Positions 8,217 through 16,919 are shown, counted from the stretch's first letter. The stretch is DNA of 64,000 nucleotides from Arthrobacter sp. ISL-85 (GCF_018613675.1 NZ_JAGGPQ010000009.1:1-64000), one strand, 5' to 3'. Numbers and translations are program-made. The notes: a model not told the origin generated them from the letters alone.

Positions 8217-8616
8217 CCGATACCCCAGACAGGGAAAGGGGCCCGGCCGGCACCACTGGGCTCCTCCTTCAGCGCTGACCATTACCGGGAGCGACTACCG
8301 GTTCCGGCGTCGCGGGTCCGGTATTGACAGGTCCATTCCAGAGGACCTGGGCGGCCGATGGAACCGTGAACCAGCTACCGTAAAGGGTGGAAAGCCCCTG
8401 ACAACCAATCCCTAAAACATCCGCTGCCAGCAGCTCGCTGCAGCCGGCCCTCCCCGTACCCGTACGCGGGAACCGGCTGTCTGGAGTAGCGCATCTGCGG
8501 CTCGAAGCCGGTCTTCCTTCAAACGGCAAGGCCCTTGAAAACTTCTAGTGCTAGTGCTAGAAAATCTATGTCAGCGGATATAAATCCGGTCGATTGATTA
8601 TTCGAGAAGGTATGTC
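8217..8616. other. 400-base intergenic region before hsp20
   Basis: No gene is visible. The part next to hsp20 (about 8530-8615) is AT-rich compared with its surroundings and contains the palindrome listed separately, so it is probably the promoter region of the heat-shock gene. The rest shows nothing I can name. Confidence 0.45.
8543..8562 (+). promoter_or_regulatory. palindrome upstream of hsp20
   Basis: The arms TTCTAG and CTAGAA enclose TGCTAGTG, 55-74 bases before the hsp20 start. A CTTGAA element lies just upstream. It does not match the CIRCE sequence and only loosely resembles HspR-type (HAIR) sites, so the regulator is unknown. The position suggests an operator overlapping the promoter. 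Confidence 0.5.
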
Positions 8617-9042
8617 ATGTTGATGATGCGTGATCCTCTCCGCCAGTTGGACCGGCTGACGCAGCAGGTTTTGGGCACGGCAGCGCATCCTGCCGCGATG
8701 GCGTTGGACGCCTGGCGCGAAGAGAATGAATTCGTGGTCGCCGTTGACCTGCCCGGCGTGAAGGCGGAGTCCATCGACCTCGATGTCGACAAGAACATCC
8801 TGACCATCCGGGCCGAACGTAACGATACCCTCGCAGAAGGCGCCGAACTGATCGCTGCTGAGCGCCCGCGCGGCGTGTTCAGCCGGCAACTGATCCTGGG
8901 CGAGGCGCTGGATACAGAGCAGGTGAAGGCCGGCTACGACAGCGGAGTCCTCACCGTCCGCATTCCCGTCGCCGAAAAGGCCAAGCCCCGGAAAATCCAA
9001 ATCACCTCCGCCGCTGGCGGACAGCAGCAAATCAACGCATAA
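8617..9042 (+). CDS. Hsp20/alpha-crystallin family chaperone, 141 aa
   Basis: The alpha-crystallin domain runs from about residue 32 to 130: ENEFVVAVDLPGVKAESIDLD, then RGVFSRQLILGEALD and the conserved SGVLTVRIPVAEKAKPRKI with the A-x-x-x-n-G-V-L signature. Such chaperones hold unfolding proteins in an ATP-independent way. GAGAAGG precedes the start. A second, less similar Hsp20 gene lies 1 kb downstream, and a decayed third copy is at 19.2 kb. Confidence 0.93.
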   Translation: MLMMRDPLRQLDRLTQQVLGTAAHPAAMALDAWREENEFVVAVDLPGVKAESIDLDVDKNILTIRAERNDTLAEGAELIAAERPRGVFSRQLILGEALDTEQVKAGYDSGVLTVRIPVAEKAKPRKIQITSAAGGQQQINA

Positions 9043-9230
9043 ACGGCACAGAAAGGAGGCGAAGCCGAGGCTGCCCGAGGCCGGTCAATCCATAAGAACG
9101 TCATAGCGTCCTTTAGGCCGGGCTGAATCAGGGCAAAGCAAAGAACAACCTTTCCAAGAGGCGGTCCCCGGCTGCCCGCGACCCCGGGGACCGCTCCCAA
9201 CCCGTCCGGGGCGAGCGGAGGCAGGAATAC

Positions 9231-9552
9231 ATGACGATTCAGTACATGGACGACGGTTTCGCGCCCGATGTTGCCCGGGGCTTCGAGGCAGCCACGGCAC
9301 GTCTGGGGCCAAGCCGGCTAAGAGCGGATCCGAGCGGGGAGATCGGGAACCCTCCCGATCCATGCTGGAGCACATCTTGGCCCTCGAACCCGAACGGGTC
9401 CCGGCCGTTACCGCAGAACTTTTCGCTGAGGCGGTAGCGGTCGCGAACGCCCGTCCGGCAAGCCCAGGGCAGAGGCCCCCGTCACCGCATTCCGCGCCCG
9501 GGATTTCTGCGAAATTTTGAAGGACCTGGTCGACAGCGTGCTGGAGCAGTAA
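9231..9552 (+). pseudogene. frameshifted small gene between the hsp20 genes
   Basis: The protein starts MTIQYMDDGFAPDVARGFEA. Coding character then moves to another frame (SRSMLEHILALEPERVPAV, TAELFAEAVAVANARPAS) and again near 9470 (APVTAFRARDFCEILKDLVD to a TAA at 9550). Two single-base shifts would restore one protein of about 105 residues. The family is not known. The shifts may be real decay or sequencing errors. Confidence 0.45.
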
Positions 9553-9662
9553 AGGAACCCCGGCACCGGTGCAGGCGCTTGGTCCAGTCCGGGACATGGG
9601 CCCAGCACACACGGGCTAGGGCCCTCGACGCCCAATAATGAACTGGATACGACGGGGGAGGG

Positions 9663-10056
9663 ATGAACATGGATGCAGAACTTGATCAACTAAGGTCCCT
9701 GGCACGGGTGATCGGGCCGCTGAGGCCACCCTCGACACCGCGTACGCGGCGCTGCGGGCATCGGCCTCGGCCCTTCTCACCGGCGGCTCCCGGTCGGTGG
9801 CGGAGGTCAGCGACGCTTCCGGACTGTCACAGGGCGAACTCCTGGACCTGCTCATCGTGGCCCCAAACAACGACAGTATGAAGAGTATGTTTCCGGGGGA
9901 GTCACACGGATCTACGGCGAACTCGTAAGCCGGGGCACACAGGCGCCCGCAGTCAACGACATGCCCACACCGAAACCGACAATTAGCACGACAAGGAGTG
10001 CTGCTGCCCGTCAGCAGGCTGCCAGGGCAGGGCGATATAGAAAAGGAGGTGGCTGA
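9663..10056 (+). pseudogene. frameshifted hypothetical gene
   Basis: The frame opens with MNMDAELDQLRSLARVIG, continues one base out of phase as AEATLDTAYAALRASASALL and VSDASGLSQGELLDLLIV, and shifts again near 9880 to YEEYVSGGVTRIYGELVSRG. Together these make a plausible helix-rich protein of about 130 residues with a winged-helix-like SVAEVSDASGLSQGELLDLL segment. It ends at the ribosome binding site of the second hsp20 gene. Decayed or mis-sequenced. Confidence 0.45.
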
Positions 10057-10057
10057 G

Positions 10058-10537
10058 ATGGCCAACATCATGCGCTGGGGCGGCGCTGACATCACTGAAC
10101 CTTTCCGCCGATTCCTTGAAGGGGACATGGCTTCCTGGCTCCGGGTCGAGGAATATCGTGACGCCGCGGCAATGGTCGTCAAGGCCGAGGTCCCCGGTGT
10201 CGACCCCGACAAGGACGTCGATATCGAGTCGGCCGGAAACGACCTGCGGATCCAGGTCCGGCACGAAGAGAGATCTGAACACAAGGACAAGGAGGGATTC
10301 CGCACCGAGTTCCGGTACGGAACGTTCTCCCGCACCGTCACCATGCCCGGGCCCGTACGCGAGAGCGACATCCGTGCGACCTACGACGACGGAATCCTCG
10401 AAGTCCGCATCCCGATGCCCGAACAAACACCCGGTACTGCTTCGCGGAAGATCCCCGTCAGCCGGGGCACAGGCACAGTAGGACAGGGCACCGGCTCAAC
10501 CGGCAGCACAGGTGGAACAGCAGCGCCCGCGGCCTAA
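10058..10537 (+). CDS. Hsp20/alpha-crystallin family chaperone, 159 aa
   Basis: Start ATG 10058 follows a strong AAAAGGAGG. The crystallin domain covers residues about 28-135 (RDAAAMVVKAEVPGVDPDKD, FRYGTFSRTVTMPGPV, ATYDDGILEVRIPMPE) and matches the actinobacterial Hsp18 type. The C-terminal tail is Gly/Thr/Ser-rich (TGTVGQGTGSTGST), probably disordered. The gene follows two broken frames and may once have shared a transcript with them. Confidence 0.92.
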   Translation: MANIMRWGGADITEPFRRFLEGDMASWLRVEEYRDAAAMVVKAEVPGVDPDKDVDIESAGNDLRIQVRHEERSEHKDKEGFRTEFRYGTFSRTVTMPGPVRESDIRATYDDGILEVRIPMPEQTPGTASRKIPVSRGTGTVGQGTGSTGSTGGTAAPAA

Positions 10538-10869
10538 CGCGCACCCGGCAACGACCCACTGTGCTCGACATAAACCCGGTGTTGCCCCGCCCGTTGCACC
10601 AAACCAGGGTACGAAGGCAACGCGCCCGGACTGTGAAAGCCGGTCCGGTCCGGGCGCGGCTGCCGCTCCCAGCAACCCGGCTCAGGCGGGTAGGCAGTTG
10701 CGAAGGGCAACTGGCGCTGCGACTACCGCAGCTGAAGATCGGATCCGCATTACCCTCTGCCTTGCGCCAGGGGACAAGTACGCCCGCGCGGGGGCGCCAA
10801 CTGCGTTTGGCCATCCGATGGTCCTAACTACAAACCTGCGGGCAGCCGGGCTGCAACCAGTGGTGGCGT
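10538..10869. other. 332-base intergenic stretch
   Basis: No gene is supported. A perfect 7-bp hairpin (CAGTTGC and GCAACTG around GAAGG) near 10695-10713 could end transcription of the hsp20 gene, although no T-run follows. The small frames here have no start signals. Confidence 0.4.
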
Positions 10870-11076
10870 TTATTCGGAACCATCCGCGATACCGGCGTCA
10901 GGCGACAACGGCAGCCCCATGAATGCGTACAGCTCCCGCCAAGCGTTATCCAGACGCATCTCGGCCAAGACGATCTCTTCCTTGCCAGCCTCATCACCGC
11001 GCTGCCGCAATTCATAGAGGTCGTTGTACAGCTCATCCACCTGGTTCAAGCGTCGCTTGAATTCCATGTCAGCCAT
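10870..11076 (-). CDS. small helical hypothetical protein, 68 aa
   Basis: The sequence (FKRRLNQVDELYNDLYELRQ, then EEIVLAEMRLDNAWRELYAFMG) predicts two antiparallel helices with coiled-coil character. The protein is acidic and without cysteine or signal peptide. It is transcribed toward the hsp20 genes. I do not recognise a named family. Confidence 0.6.
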   Translation of the reverse strand: MADMEFKRRLNQVDELYNDLYELRQRGDEAGKEEIVLAEMRLDNAWRELYAFMGLPLSPDAGIADGSE

Positions 11077-11138
11077 CGCAAAAGACTAATCGAGCCGGGG
11101 CGGATGCGACAGGCTAAGGCAAAAGCTCCTTCACATTC

Positions 11139-11154
11139 CCGCGAGCACTCGCGG
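11139..11154. repeat. perfect 7-bp inverted repeat
   Basis: The arms CCGCGAG and CTCGCGG are separated by CA. It lies in the 216-base gap between the 68-aa protein and the GlsB-like gene and could be an operator or a structured leader for either. The gap holds no other gene. Confidence 0.4.
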
Positions 11155-11292
11155 CAAGAGGGAGCCGGAATGCGGACCTTTGTGACGCGGGAGTGCATCA
11201 GCCAGGCAAGAATGTGAGACACCGAAGGGCCTACCCCTGCAAGAAAATACTAAGTATGCTTATTGTTTTGGGAGCGGATGTAGGAGGAAGTT

Positions 11293-11553
11293 GTGATTGG
11301 TTTCATTGTCGCCGGTTTGATCATTGGTGCTCTTGCACGCCTGATTAAGCCGGGAAAGCAACACCTGAGTTTGTTTGCCACGTTATTGCTTGGCTTGGCT
11401 GGTTCTGTGATTGGGGGAGTCGTCGCGAGTCTTTTGGGGACCGGCGGCATCTTTGAGTTGAACTTTCTCGGGTTCATCGCCGCGGTGATCGCGGCGGTTC
11501 TTTTGATTGGGGTAGCGGAAGGGCTTTCTTCCAGGCGGGGTATTCACCGATAG
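11293..11553 (+). CDS. GlsB/YeaQ/YmgE family stress membrane protein
   Basis: An 86-residue protein with three hydrophobic helices: IGFIVAGLIIGALARLI, LFATLLLGLAGSVIGGVVAS and FLGFIAAVIAAVLLIGVAEG. The Gly-rich helix packing is the hallmark of this transglycosylase-associated membrane family. It starts at GTG 11293 after AGGAGG. Members rise in stress and stationary phase; the mechanism is unknown. Local base use is less GC-rich than in its neighbours. Confidence 0.88.
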   Translation: MIGFIVAGLIIGALARLIKPGKQHLSLFATLLLGLAGSVIGGVVASLLGTGGIFELNFLGFIAAVIAAVLLIGVAEGLSSRRGIHR

Positions 11554-11592
11554 CGCCGTGCGTGGGGGCACCCCTGAGCAGCGTCCAGGTTG

Positions 11593-12990
11593 TTACGAAC
11601 GGAGTGCTGCCCGGGCGAAGGCCTGGCAAGGCGTCTTGATGGTGGGTACTTCTGGCCCAGGGCGGCCGTCGAAGATGCCGAGGTTCAGGAGGACTTCGTA
11701 GGTGTCGACGAGGAGTGTTTGGACGGTATTCGGTTCGAGTTCGGCTCCGGCGTGGCTGCGCCAGCCGAGTGCGCCGAGGCCGAAGGAGACGGCTTCAAGG
11801 TGATCGGCCCATTCGGTTCGTTTCCCTGCAGCGACTTCGAGCAGGAGTAACAGCGCCGCGTCACGCTCGGAATCATGACGGTGCCGGTGGGCGATGGATT
11901 TTGCCAGGTAAAGCCAAAGCCCTACGGGATCGTTGAGCAGCCGTTTGGCGGCGGATGTGAGGACGAGTTTGCCTTTGATTTTGCGGATCAGACCGAGCCG
12001 CTGGGCGCTTTCGCGCAGCTGAAGGACGGGAAGGGTCTGGTCCTCGCGGTTGGCACTTCCGATCCAGTCCTTGGCCCAGCCTAGCTCTGTCATTGTTTCG
12101 CGGACCACGGTCGGCGGCAGCCACCCGGCAGCGGTGAGGGATAGACCGTCAAGCCCGATGCGGCGGGTGAGCCAGAGGTAGGGGGCGGTCATCGCCTCGG
12201 CAACCTCTGCTTCGACCGTTGCGGGGCCGTCGAGGCCGGCGGCGTGCAGGTAGGACCGGAATTCGCGTCGAAGGCCGGTAGGCATCCGGTTCGTGAGTTC
12301 CTGGGTCAGTGACTCACTTCCGGGGCCGTGTTCGTTGGCAGAGGGGGCGGCGAACATCAGGGCGAGCTCGTTGTTCACAGCATCGATATCCAGTTGTTCC
12401 GGGTCGAATTCCTGCCATGGCCCGGCTGTCCAGGCGACCCAGGCCTGAAGGTTCGCGCGCTCTTCGTGGTCGGGGTCTGCGAGGGCGTCGAGCAGGTCCT
12501 GGTAGCCATAGATTCCGCCGGAATCTTCGAGTGGCGCCCGCCGTGCGCCGTCAAGGATCCGCGCTCTTGGGGCGTTGGCGGGGGCGGGGACGCTCCCGGT
12601 GAGTTCGAGGCGATGGATCCAGTTGTCCCCGAAGTCGTATTCATAGAACATGGGACCGGACTCGGGACACAGGATTTGGTCCAGGGTCCAATCCGTCTCC
12701 GGGAGGTCATCATCACTGTCCTCAAGCAGATCCTGGGAGACCCAGCGACGTGGTTCCCGCACGATCCCGTTAACAGCACGCAAACGAACAAAGGGATCGG
12801 TGTCTGTGAAGGAGTGCAGATGCACGTCCCGCCAGCCAACAGCGATTTGCAGGACATCGTGCACGCTGTCCAGGGTCAGGGAAGGGTCGATGTCGAGGAG
12901 CCGCCAGATGGCCGGCTCGCTTCCCACGATCGAGACTTTCGCCCGCAGCAACATTCCGCCGAAATCTGGATTTGAATCTCGTACCGTCAC
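11593..12990 (-). CDS. plasmid pRiA4b ORF-3-like protein, 465 aa
   Basis: The first 200 residues carry the pRiA4b ORF-3 fold (TnpR-like passenger protein of IS1096): LRAKVSIVGSEPAIWRLLDI, WRDVHLHSFTD, YEYDFGDNWIHRLEL and APLEDSGGIYGYQDLL. The remaining part is a helical domain with winged-helix-like pieces (LRESAQRLGLIRKIKGKLVL). This is the only intact copy here; at least five decayed relatives lie between 16 and 49 kb. Its function is unknown, although members often travel with mobile elements. Confidence 0.85.
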   Translation of the reverse strand: MTVRDSNPDFGGMLLRAKVSIVGSEPAIWRLLDIDPSLTLDSVHDVLQIAVGWRDVHLHSFTDTDPFVRLRAVNGIVREPRRWVSQDLLEDSDDDLPETDWTLDQILCPESGPMFYEYDFGDNWIHRLELTGSVPAPANAPRARILDGARRAPLEDSGGIYGYQDLLDALADPDHEERANLQAWVAWTAGPWQEFDPEQLDIDAVNNELALMFAAPSANEHGPGSESLTQELTNRMPTGLRREFRSYLHAAGLDGPATVEAEVAEAMTAPYLWLTRRIGLDGLSLTAAGWLPPTVVRETMTELGWAKDWIGSANREDQTLPVLQLRESAQRLGLIRKIKGKLVLTSAAKRLLNDPVGLWLYLAKSIAHRHRHDSERDAALLLLLEVAAGKRTEWADHLEAVSFGLGALGWRSHAGAELEPNTVQTLLVDTYEVLLNLGIFDGRPGPEVPTIKTPCQAFARAALRS

Positions 12991-13173
12991 AGCACCATCC
13001 TGCCAGCCCCCATGTTGGGGTGAAGCGACAGGCCGGGTGTGGCGGTATCCGCCGGGCTGTGGACGCCAATAAAGCGTAGGTCACGTTGAGCTGCTGCTGA
13101 GGACGACTGCACGCTCTTGACCCATTGACGCTCCGGGTGAACTTTTCCCCTGAATGCCGGCATCGCACGATAG

Positions 13174-13195
13174 ACTTCAGAACGTGATCTGAAGT
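13174..13195. promoter_or_regulatory. operator-like palindrome of the toxin-antitoxin pair
   Basis: Perfect 8-bp arms ACTTCAGA and TCTGAAGT are separated by six bases. The palindrome ends 11 bases before the start of the antitoxin-like gene. This position is typical for autoregulation by an antitoxin or a toxin-antitoxin complex. Confidence 0.7.
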
Positions 13196-13206
13196 AAAGT
13201 TGAGTC

Positions 13207-13662
13207 ATGAGTGCAGTAGTCACGTCCCGAACGACCTTCCAGTCCTCCGAGTTAAGCCGCGCCTCCGCCGAGGCCTTTGCTGCTGCAGCCGATCACCCGA
13301 TTCAGATCACTCGCCGTGATGGGGAGTCTCTAGTGCTGATGTCCGAGAGCGCTGACCGGGCACGGGCTTCGCTACTGGAACTAGCTGCGCAGCTAATCGC
13401 CGTTACCACCAGCGCCGAGGGAACACTTGCAACCCGAATGAGCGATCGGTTTCCGTGGATGCTTGCCTTGAGCGAGGCAGACCGCGCAGCATGTTCCTCA
13501 GAAATCGTGGCGGCCGCGCGAGCCTCTTTTGCCACGAACCAGCCCCATCTAGCCGTCGCGGAACTAAATGCCTGGCGTGAGACAGCAACTGCCATCGCCG
13601 CTGGGCTCGGCAAGGAAACAATCGAATGGCTTGATGACACCGAAACTGTCGAGCGCCCCTAA
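13207..13662 (+). CDS. Phd-like antitoxin-type protein, 151 aa
   Basis: The first 65 residues look like a Phd/YefM DNA-binding domain: FQSSELSRASAEAFAAAADH, then PIQITRRDGESLVLMS, the strand-turn pattern that follows the first helix in these antitoxins. The C-terminal 80 residues are helical (ARASFATNQPHLAVAELNAW, ATAIAAGLGKETIEWLDD) and probably bind the partner. The stop at 13660-13662 is three bases before the next start. A perfect palindrome lies just upstream. Toxicity neutralisation is inferred, not shown. Confidence 0.72.
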   Translation: MSAVVTSRTTFQSSELSRASAEAFAAAADHPIQITRRDGESLVLMSESADRARASLLELAAQLIAVTTSAEGTLATRMSDRFPWMLALSEADRAACSSEIVAAARASFATNQPHLAVAELNAWRETATAIAAGLGKETIEWLDDTETVERP

Positions 13663-13665
13663 GGA

Positions 13666-14010
13666 ATGGCGAAGAACGAAAAGGTCGAGAGGCCGACGAA
13701 GAAAAGCGAATATGAGCTTCGGTTCGCTTCTGTGCAGGCTAAGCGCGGGTGGACGGACCTGAAAGCCACAACCAGGAACGCATTGGTAGATTCGTGGGAC
13801 TTCCTGACGCGGACACCGCAAATGACGACACCGACCAATTACCAACTGCGTGGTGAGCTGGGCCGTTTGTCACGAGACGGTGTTACCCACGACAGGTGGC
13901 AGCACAAGCCGACTCTGAAAGGTGACGCACGCATCTGGTTTTACGTCGTGGGCCAAATTGTTTACTTGGAGCATGTCCATACGAGCCACCCAAACGAAAC
14001 GAAGTCATAG
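13666..14010 (+). CDS. putative RelE-like toxin, 114 aa
   Basis: It starts with AAGGA overlapping the previous stop codon. The basic sequence ends with the pattern of a ParE/RelE-fold protein: ATTRNALVDSWDFLTRTPQM, then YQLRGELG, RWQHKPTLKGDARIWFYVVG and IVYLEHVHTSHPNE, where a basic strand (K-x-DARIWFYV) and a final histidine-containing strand form the core. Together with the Phd-like gene it resembles a type II toxin-antitoxin module. The target is probably mRNA on the ribosome, by analogy only. Confidence 0.7.
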   Translation: MAKNEKVERPTKKSEYELRFASVQAKRGWTDLKATTRNALVDSWDFLTRTPQMTTPTNYQLRGELGRLSRDGVTHDRWQHKPTLKGDARIWFYVVGQIVYLEHVHTSHPNETKS

Positions 14011-14478
14011 CAGCCTTACGAACAATGACCACTTTCCCGGAAGCGACGATATCCGTTGCGGGTCGCCGGTCGGGTCGTTGTTACGCCGCAAGCCATGAGG
14101 CGTTCCCGTGGAATCCCCAGGCTTAGTCCGTTTCACAGAGCATTCTCGGCGGGCCTGCACGACGGGCGGGCGGTCCCCCTTGGCCGCGCAGAAAAGGGGA
14201 GTTCTTTAAGGGACCCTGCTCGCGTGCCTTTTCCTACGACCAAGATGCTGCAAAGCCGGCGCTGCCGAAGCACCTTTTCCGCCGAGCGATCCGGCCGTGA
14301 AGCGCGCCGAACGGTGGGGTGGCGGTTGGTCGTAAGCGTTAGGCGGCGTGTGCAACCGTTGCGGCGTGCGCCGCAGGAATTGGCGAGACTCCGGCCAAAT
14401 AGCGGTTGGCCGAAGTTCCATCAATAACTTTGCAGGGCAAACCTTGAGGTTGGCTGGCAACGCGGGGGACGAGCGGTC
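14011..14478. other. 468-base region without a supported gene
   Basis: Reading frames on both strands are Arg-rich and have no start signals or family match. It separates the toxin-antitoxin pair from the resolvase and may contain a decayed transposon end, but I could not identify terminal repeats. Confidence 0.35.
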
Positions 14479-15045
14479 CTACTCCAATGTGGCTTGGCGA
14501 AGGTACTGGTAAACCGTTTCCCTGCTGATCCCGTAGTCGCGGGCAAGGACGACCTTCGGGATCCCGTTGCCGGCGCGCTGGACCAATTCGGCCGCACGCT
14601 CCGGCGTCAGGGTTTTCTTCCGCCCTTTATAGGCGCCGCGCTGCTTGGCCAGCGCGATGCCCTCGCGCTGGCGTTCTCTGATCAGGGACCGCTCAAATTC
14701 GGCGAAGGCGCCCATGACCGAGAGCATAAGGTTGGCCATGGGGGAGTCCTCGCCGGTGAAGACGAGCTGCTCCTTGAGGAACTCCACCCGCACCCCGCGC
14801 CGGGTGAGGCTTTGGACCAGGGCGCGGAGATCATCGAGATTGCGGGCGAGCCGGTCCATGCTGTGTACAACAACCGTGTCACCATCGCGGACAAACCGCA
14901 GCAGCTCTGTCAGCTGCGGCCGCGCGGTGTCCCTGCCGGAGGCCTTGTCAGTGAAGACCCTGTCCAGGACGTGGCCCTCGAGCTGGCGCCGCTCATTCTG
15001 GTCGAGCGTACTGACCCGCACGTAGCCGATGCGCTGACCGTTCAC
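14479..15045 (-). CDS. serine recombinase (resolvase/invertase family), 188 aa
   Basis: Start GTG 15045 gives VNGQRIGYVRVSTLDQNERR, with the catalytic serine in RVST at about residue 11. Conserved motifs follow: DKASGRDTARPQLTELL, VVVHSMDRLARNLDDL and MLSVMGAFAEFERSLIRERQ. The C-terminal part is the helix-turn-helix (IPKVVLARDYGISRETVYQYL). The length is typical of small Tn3-type resolvases. Part of a related gene is broken at 45.6-45.9 kb. No adjacent transposase or res site was identified. Confidence 0.93.
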   Translation of the reverse strand: MNGQRIGYVRVSTLDQNERRQLEGHVLDRVFTDKASGRDTARPQLTELLRFVRDGDTVVVHSMDRLARNLDDLRALVQSLTRRGVRVEFLKEQLVFTGEDSPMANLMLSVMGAFAEFERSLIRERQREGIALAKQRGAYKGRKKTLTPERAAELVQRAGNGIPKVVLARDYGISRETVYQYLRQATLE

Positions 15046-15137
15046 GGCCGCCTCCCACCCTTGACTTGTGAAATCGAGTGTCGTGGGGTGGCGGGGGAAC
15101 GTCAAGATCCGGAGCGTGGGGGGCGAGGTGACGCGGC

Positions 15138-15731
15138 TCAGTCGATGCCGTCGGTCATGTCGTCGAAGACCAGGTAGTCGCCGTGGGCCGGCTGGAACCC
15201 GAAGCTTTCCCAGTACCGGCGCAGGGCGGCCTTCCCGGCAAGGTATTCCGGGCTGCCTTCCATGGGGCCGTTGTCGGTCAGTCGGGGAGTGGCTTCGATG
15301 ATGACTTTCGTCGATGACCTGCCAATCGTGCTGAGGACCGCTTTCAATATCGAGTGGCCAAGCTCGTTCCCGCGGAATTTCGGTGCGACTTTCAGCCATG
15401 ACAGGATCAGCAGATCCCCGCCCAGGCTCATGTCATGGATCAGGTCGGGTCGTTTTACGGTGAGCATCTCGCCGACGTTGGCGACCTCTTGGTTCACCGC
15501 GTCCAGGGTCAGGAAGAGGTCGATGATGCCTGCGTCCGGAACGATGTACAGCTCGGCCTCGCCGACGGTCACTTCCTTGCCGTCGCCGTCATCCTCGTCG
15601 TCCCAGACCCGGCCCTTGACCTTCACGGTCCAGAACATCGGATAATCGTCCGGGTCGTGATGAACACCGGGAACCCCCCGGAAGGTGCAGCGGTAGTCAT
15701 AAGTCAGATACTCCGGGACAAGGTCCGACAC
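15138..15731 (-). CDS. hypothetical protein with GNAT-like core, 197 aa
   Basis: The central part (LSWLKVAPKFRGNELGHSILKA, then IGRSSTKVIIEATP and RRYWESFGFQPA) follows the order of an N-acetyltransferase fold: a beta strand, the R-G-N/x-G-x-G-like acetyl-CoA loop, a helix and a late strand. The loop reads PKFRGNELGHS, close to the QxxGxG/A signature. The first 80 residues are strongly acidic (WDDEDDGDGKE) and not recognised. Substrate unknown; acetyltransferase activity is an inference. Confidence 0.65.
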   Translation of the reverse strand: MSDLVPEYLTYDYRCTFRGVPGVHHDPDDYPMFWTVKVKGRVWDDEDDGDGKEVTVGEAELYIVPDAGIIDLFLTLDAVNQEVANVGEMLTVKRPDLIHDMSLGGDLLILSWLKVAPKFRGNELGHSILKAVLSTIGRSSTKVIIEATPRLTDNGPMEGSPEYLAGKAALRRYWESFGFQPAHGDYLVFDDMTDGID

Positions 15732-15881
15732 GGAACTCCTTCAAGGGATCAAGCCTCCAGACTTTGCTTGGCTCCGCAGTCACGCCGCACGAAACGCGTC
15801 GGCAGTTCCTACAGTAGTGGCTCAGGCAGGAGAGCCCGTCCCGCAAGCCCTCATGGGTTCGGCCAGAACCAGAAGCAGCAC

Positions 15882-15989
15882 CTATCGCCTTCCGTATTTG
15901 CGGTGGATCGCCTGTTTGCTTACTCCCAGCCACAGTGCGATTGCTTCCCAGGAGCGGCCGGCCTGACGGGCTCTCCTGAAGCCCGTCAA
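15882..15989 (-). pseudogene. fragment encoding a helix-turn-helix
   Basis: A short frame reads ARQAGRSWEAIALWLGVSKQ then AIHRKYGRR before a TAG. This is the helix-turn-helix seen in small actinobacterial proteins of the form W-x-x-I-A-x-x-LGVSKQA-x-H-x-KYG. The frame opens at a TTG at 15989 with a TGA shortly before it, so the N-terminal helices are missing. It is a remnant or a very short regulator. Confidence 0.45.
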
Positions 15990-16180
15990 ACAACATCACA
16001 TGGACAGGCTGTCGCCTCCTGCGACTTAGATCCCGCATTAGCTTTTTGCTATCTGACGGGAAGGGCCGGGAGGTGCTGCACTGAAGCTGTCTCCGCCGCT
16101 TCAGTGCACTTAAGTCAAGTGCTGTTGAGCATGTGGTGCAAAGCTGAAAGTAAAGGTTAGTTGAAGATTGAAGTACATTA

Positions 16181-16240
16181 CTTTACATAACATAGGTTAT
16201 CGGCTCTTTAATTTGCCCGGGGGAGAGGCCCCGGAAGGGG
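16181..16240 (+). repeat. dispersed 60-bp repeat, copy R1
   Basis: The repeat has an AT-rich left part (CTTTACATAA), the core TATCGGCTCTT and a GC-rich right part in which CCGGGG and CCCCGG flank GAGAGG, followed by AAGGGG. Related copies occur at 20.55, 23.6, 33.1, 45.9 and 48.4 kb in the same orientation. Here it overlaps the 3' end of an interrupted ORF-3-like gene read on the minus strand. Confidence 0.75.
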
Positions 16241-16919
16241 CTGCGCGTGGCATCGGCCCGCAGTCTGTTCTCCCTGAAATTGCGGGTCTTAGAACAGGTC
16301 CGACAGCGGCCGGGATGTCCAGGAAGACAGGATCAAAAGGCTCATCCGAACCGGTGATCTCGGCCACCCACAAGTAGTGTTCGGCATGGTCCGGATGCGA
16401 CGGGTCGGTCAGGGCATCCACGATCTCCTCGTACCCTGGCCATCCTCCGGAGTCTTCCAGCGGGCCCCGGCGGGCACCGTCCAGCACCACGGCCTGCGGA
16501 GCGCCTTCGTTTACCGGGTGCTGCGAAACCAGTTCGAGCCGGTGCAGCCAGCTGTCGCCGAAGTCGTATTCATAAAATGCTGCGCCGGCGCCCAGTGCCA
16601 GCAGTTGGTCAAGGGAGCAACCTTCCTCAGGCCTGTCCGAGGGCTCTTCGCAGTGCCGCCTGGGAAGCCACTGCGGGACTTCCGGGATTTAGCCAGCCAC
16701 CGGCCGCAGCGGGGCGAAAGGATCATCAGTTGTGAACCTGTGCAGGTGCGCGTCCGCCCAGCCGAAGGCCTCCTGCAGGACAAGGCGCAGCTGGTTCAGT
16801 GCCATTGATCCACGGATTTCGAGCCTGCGCCAGATTTCGGGTTCGCTGTCAAGCAGCTCCACGCGAACCTCCAGCATCGACTCTGATCCGCCGCCCATCC
16901 CGCCCTTAGCGTTCTTCAT
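16197..16919 (-). pseudogene. pRiA4b ORF-3-like gene with one in-frame stop
   Basis: The N-terminal half (LEVRVELLDSEPEIWRRLEI, FGWADAHLHRFTTDDPFAPL) ends at a TAA at 16689-16691. The same frame continues on the other side (LDQLLALGAGAAFYEYDFGD, LEDSGGWPGYEEIVDALTD, GSDEPFDPVFLDIP) to a stop at 16197. With the stop read through it would be a full ORF-3-like protein of about 240 residues. Start ATG 16919. It is probably inactivated by a single point change; no frameshift is needed. Confidence 0.75.

Noticed and set aside
14011..14478. Tn3-type terminal inverted repeat next to the resolvase
   Set aside because: A GGGG-starting segment is present near 14197, but I could not find a matching inverted partner or a transposase.
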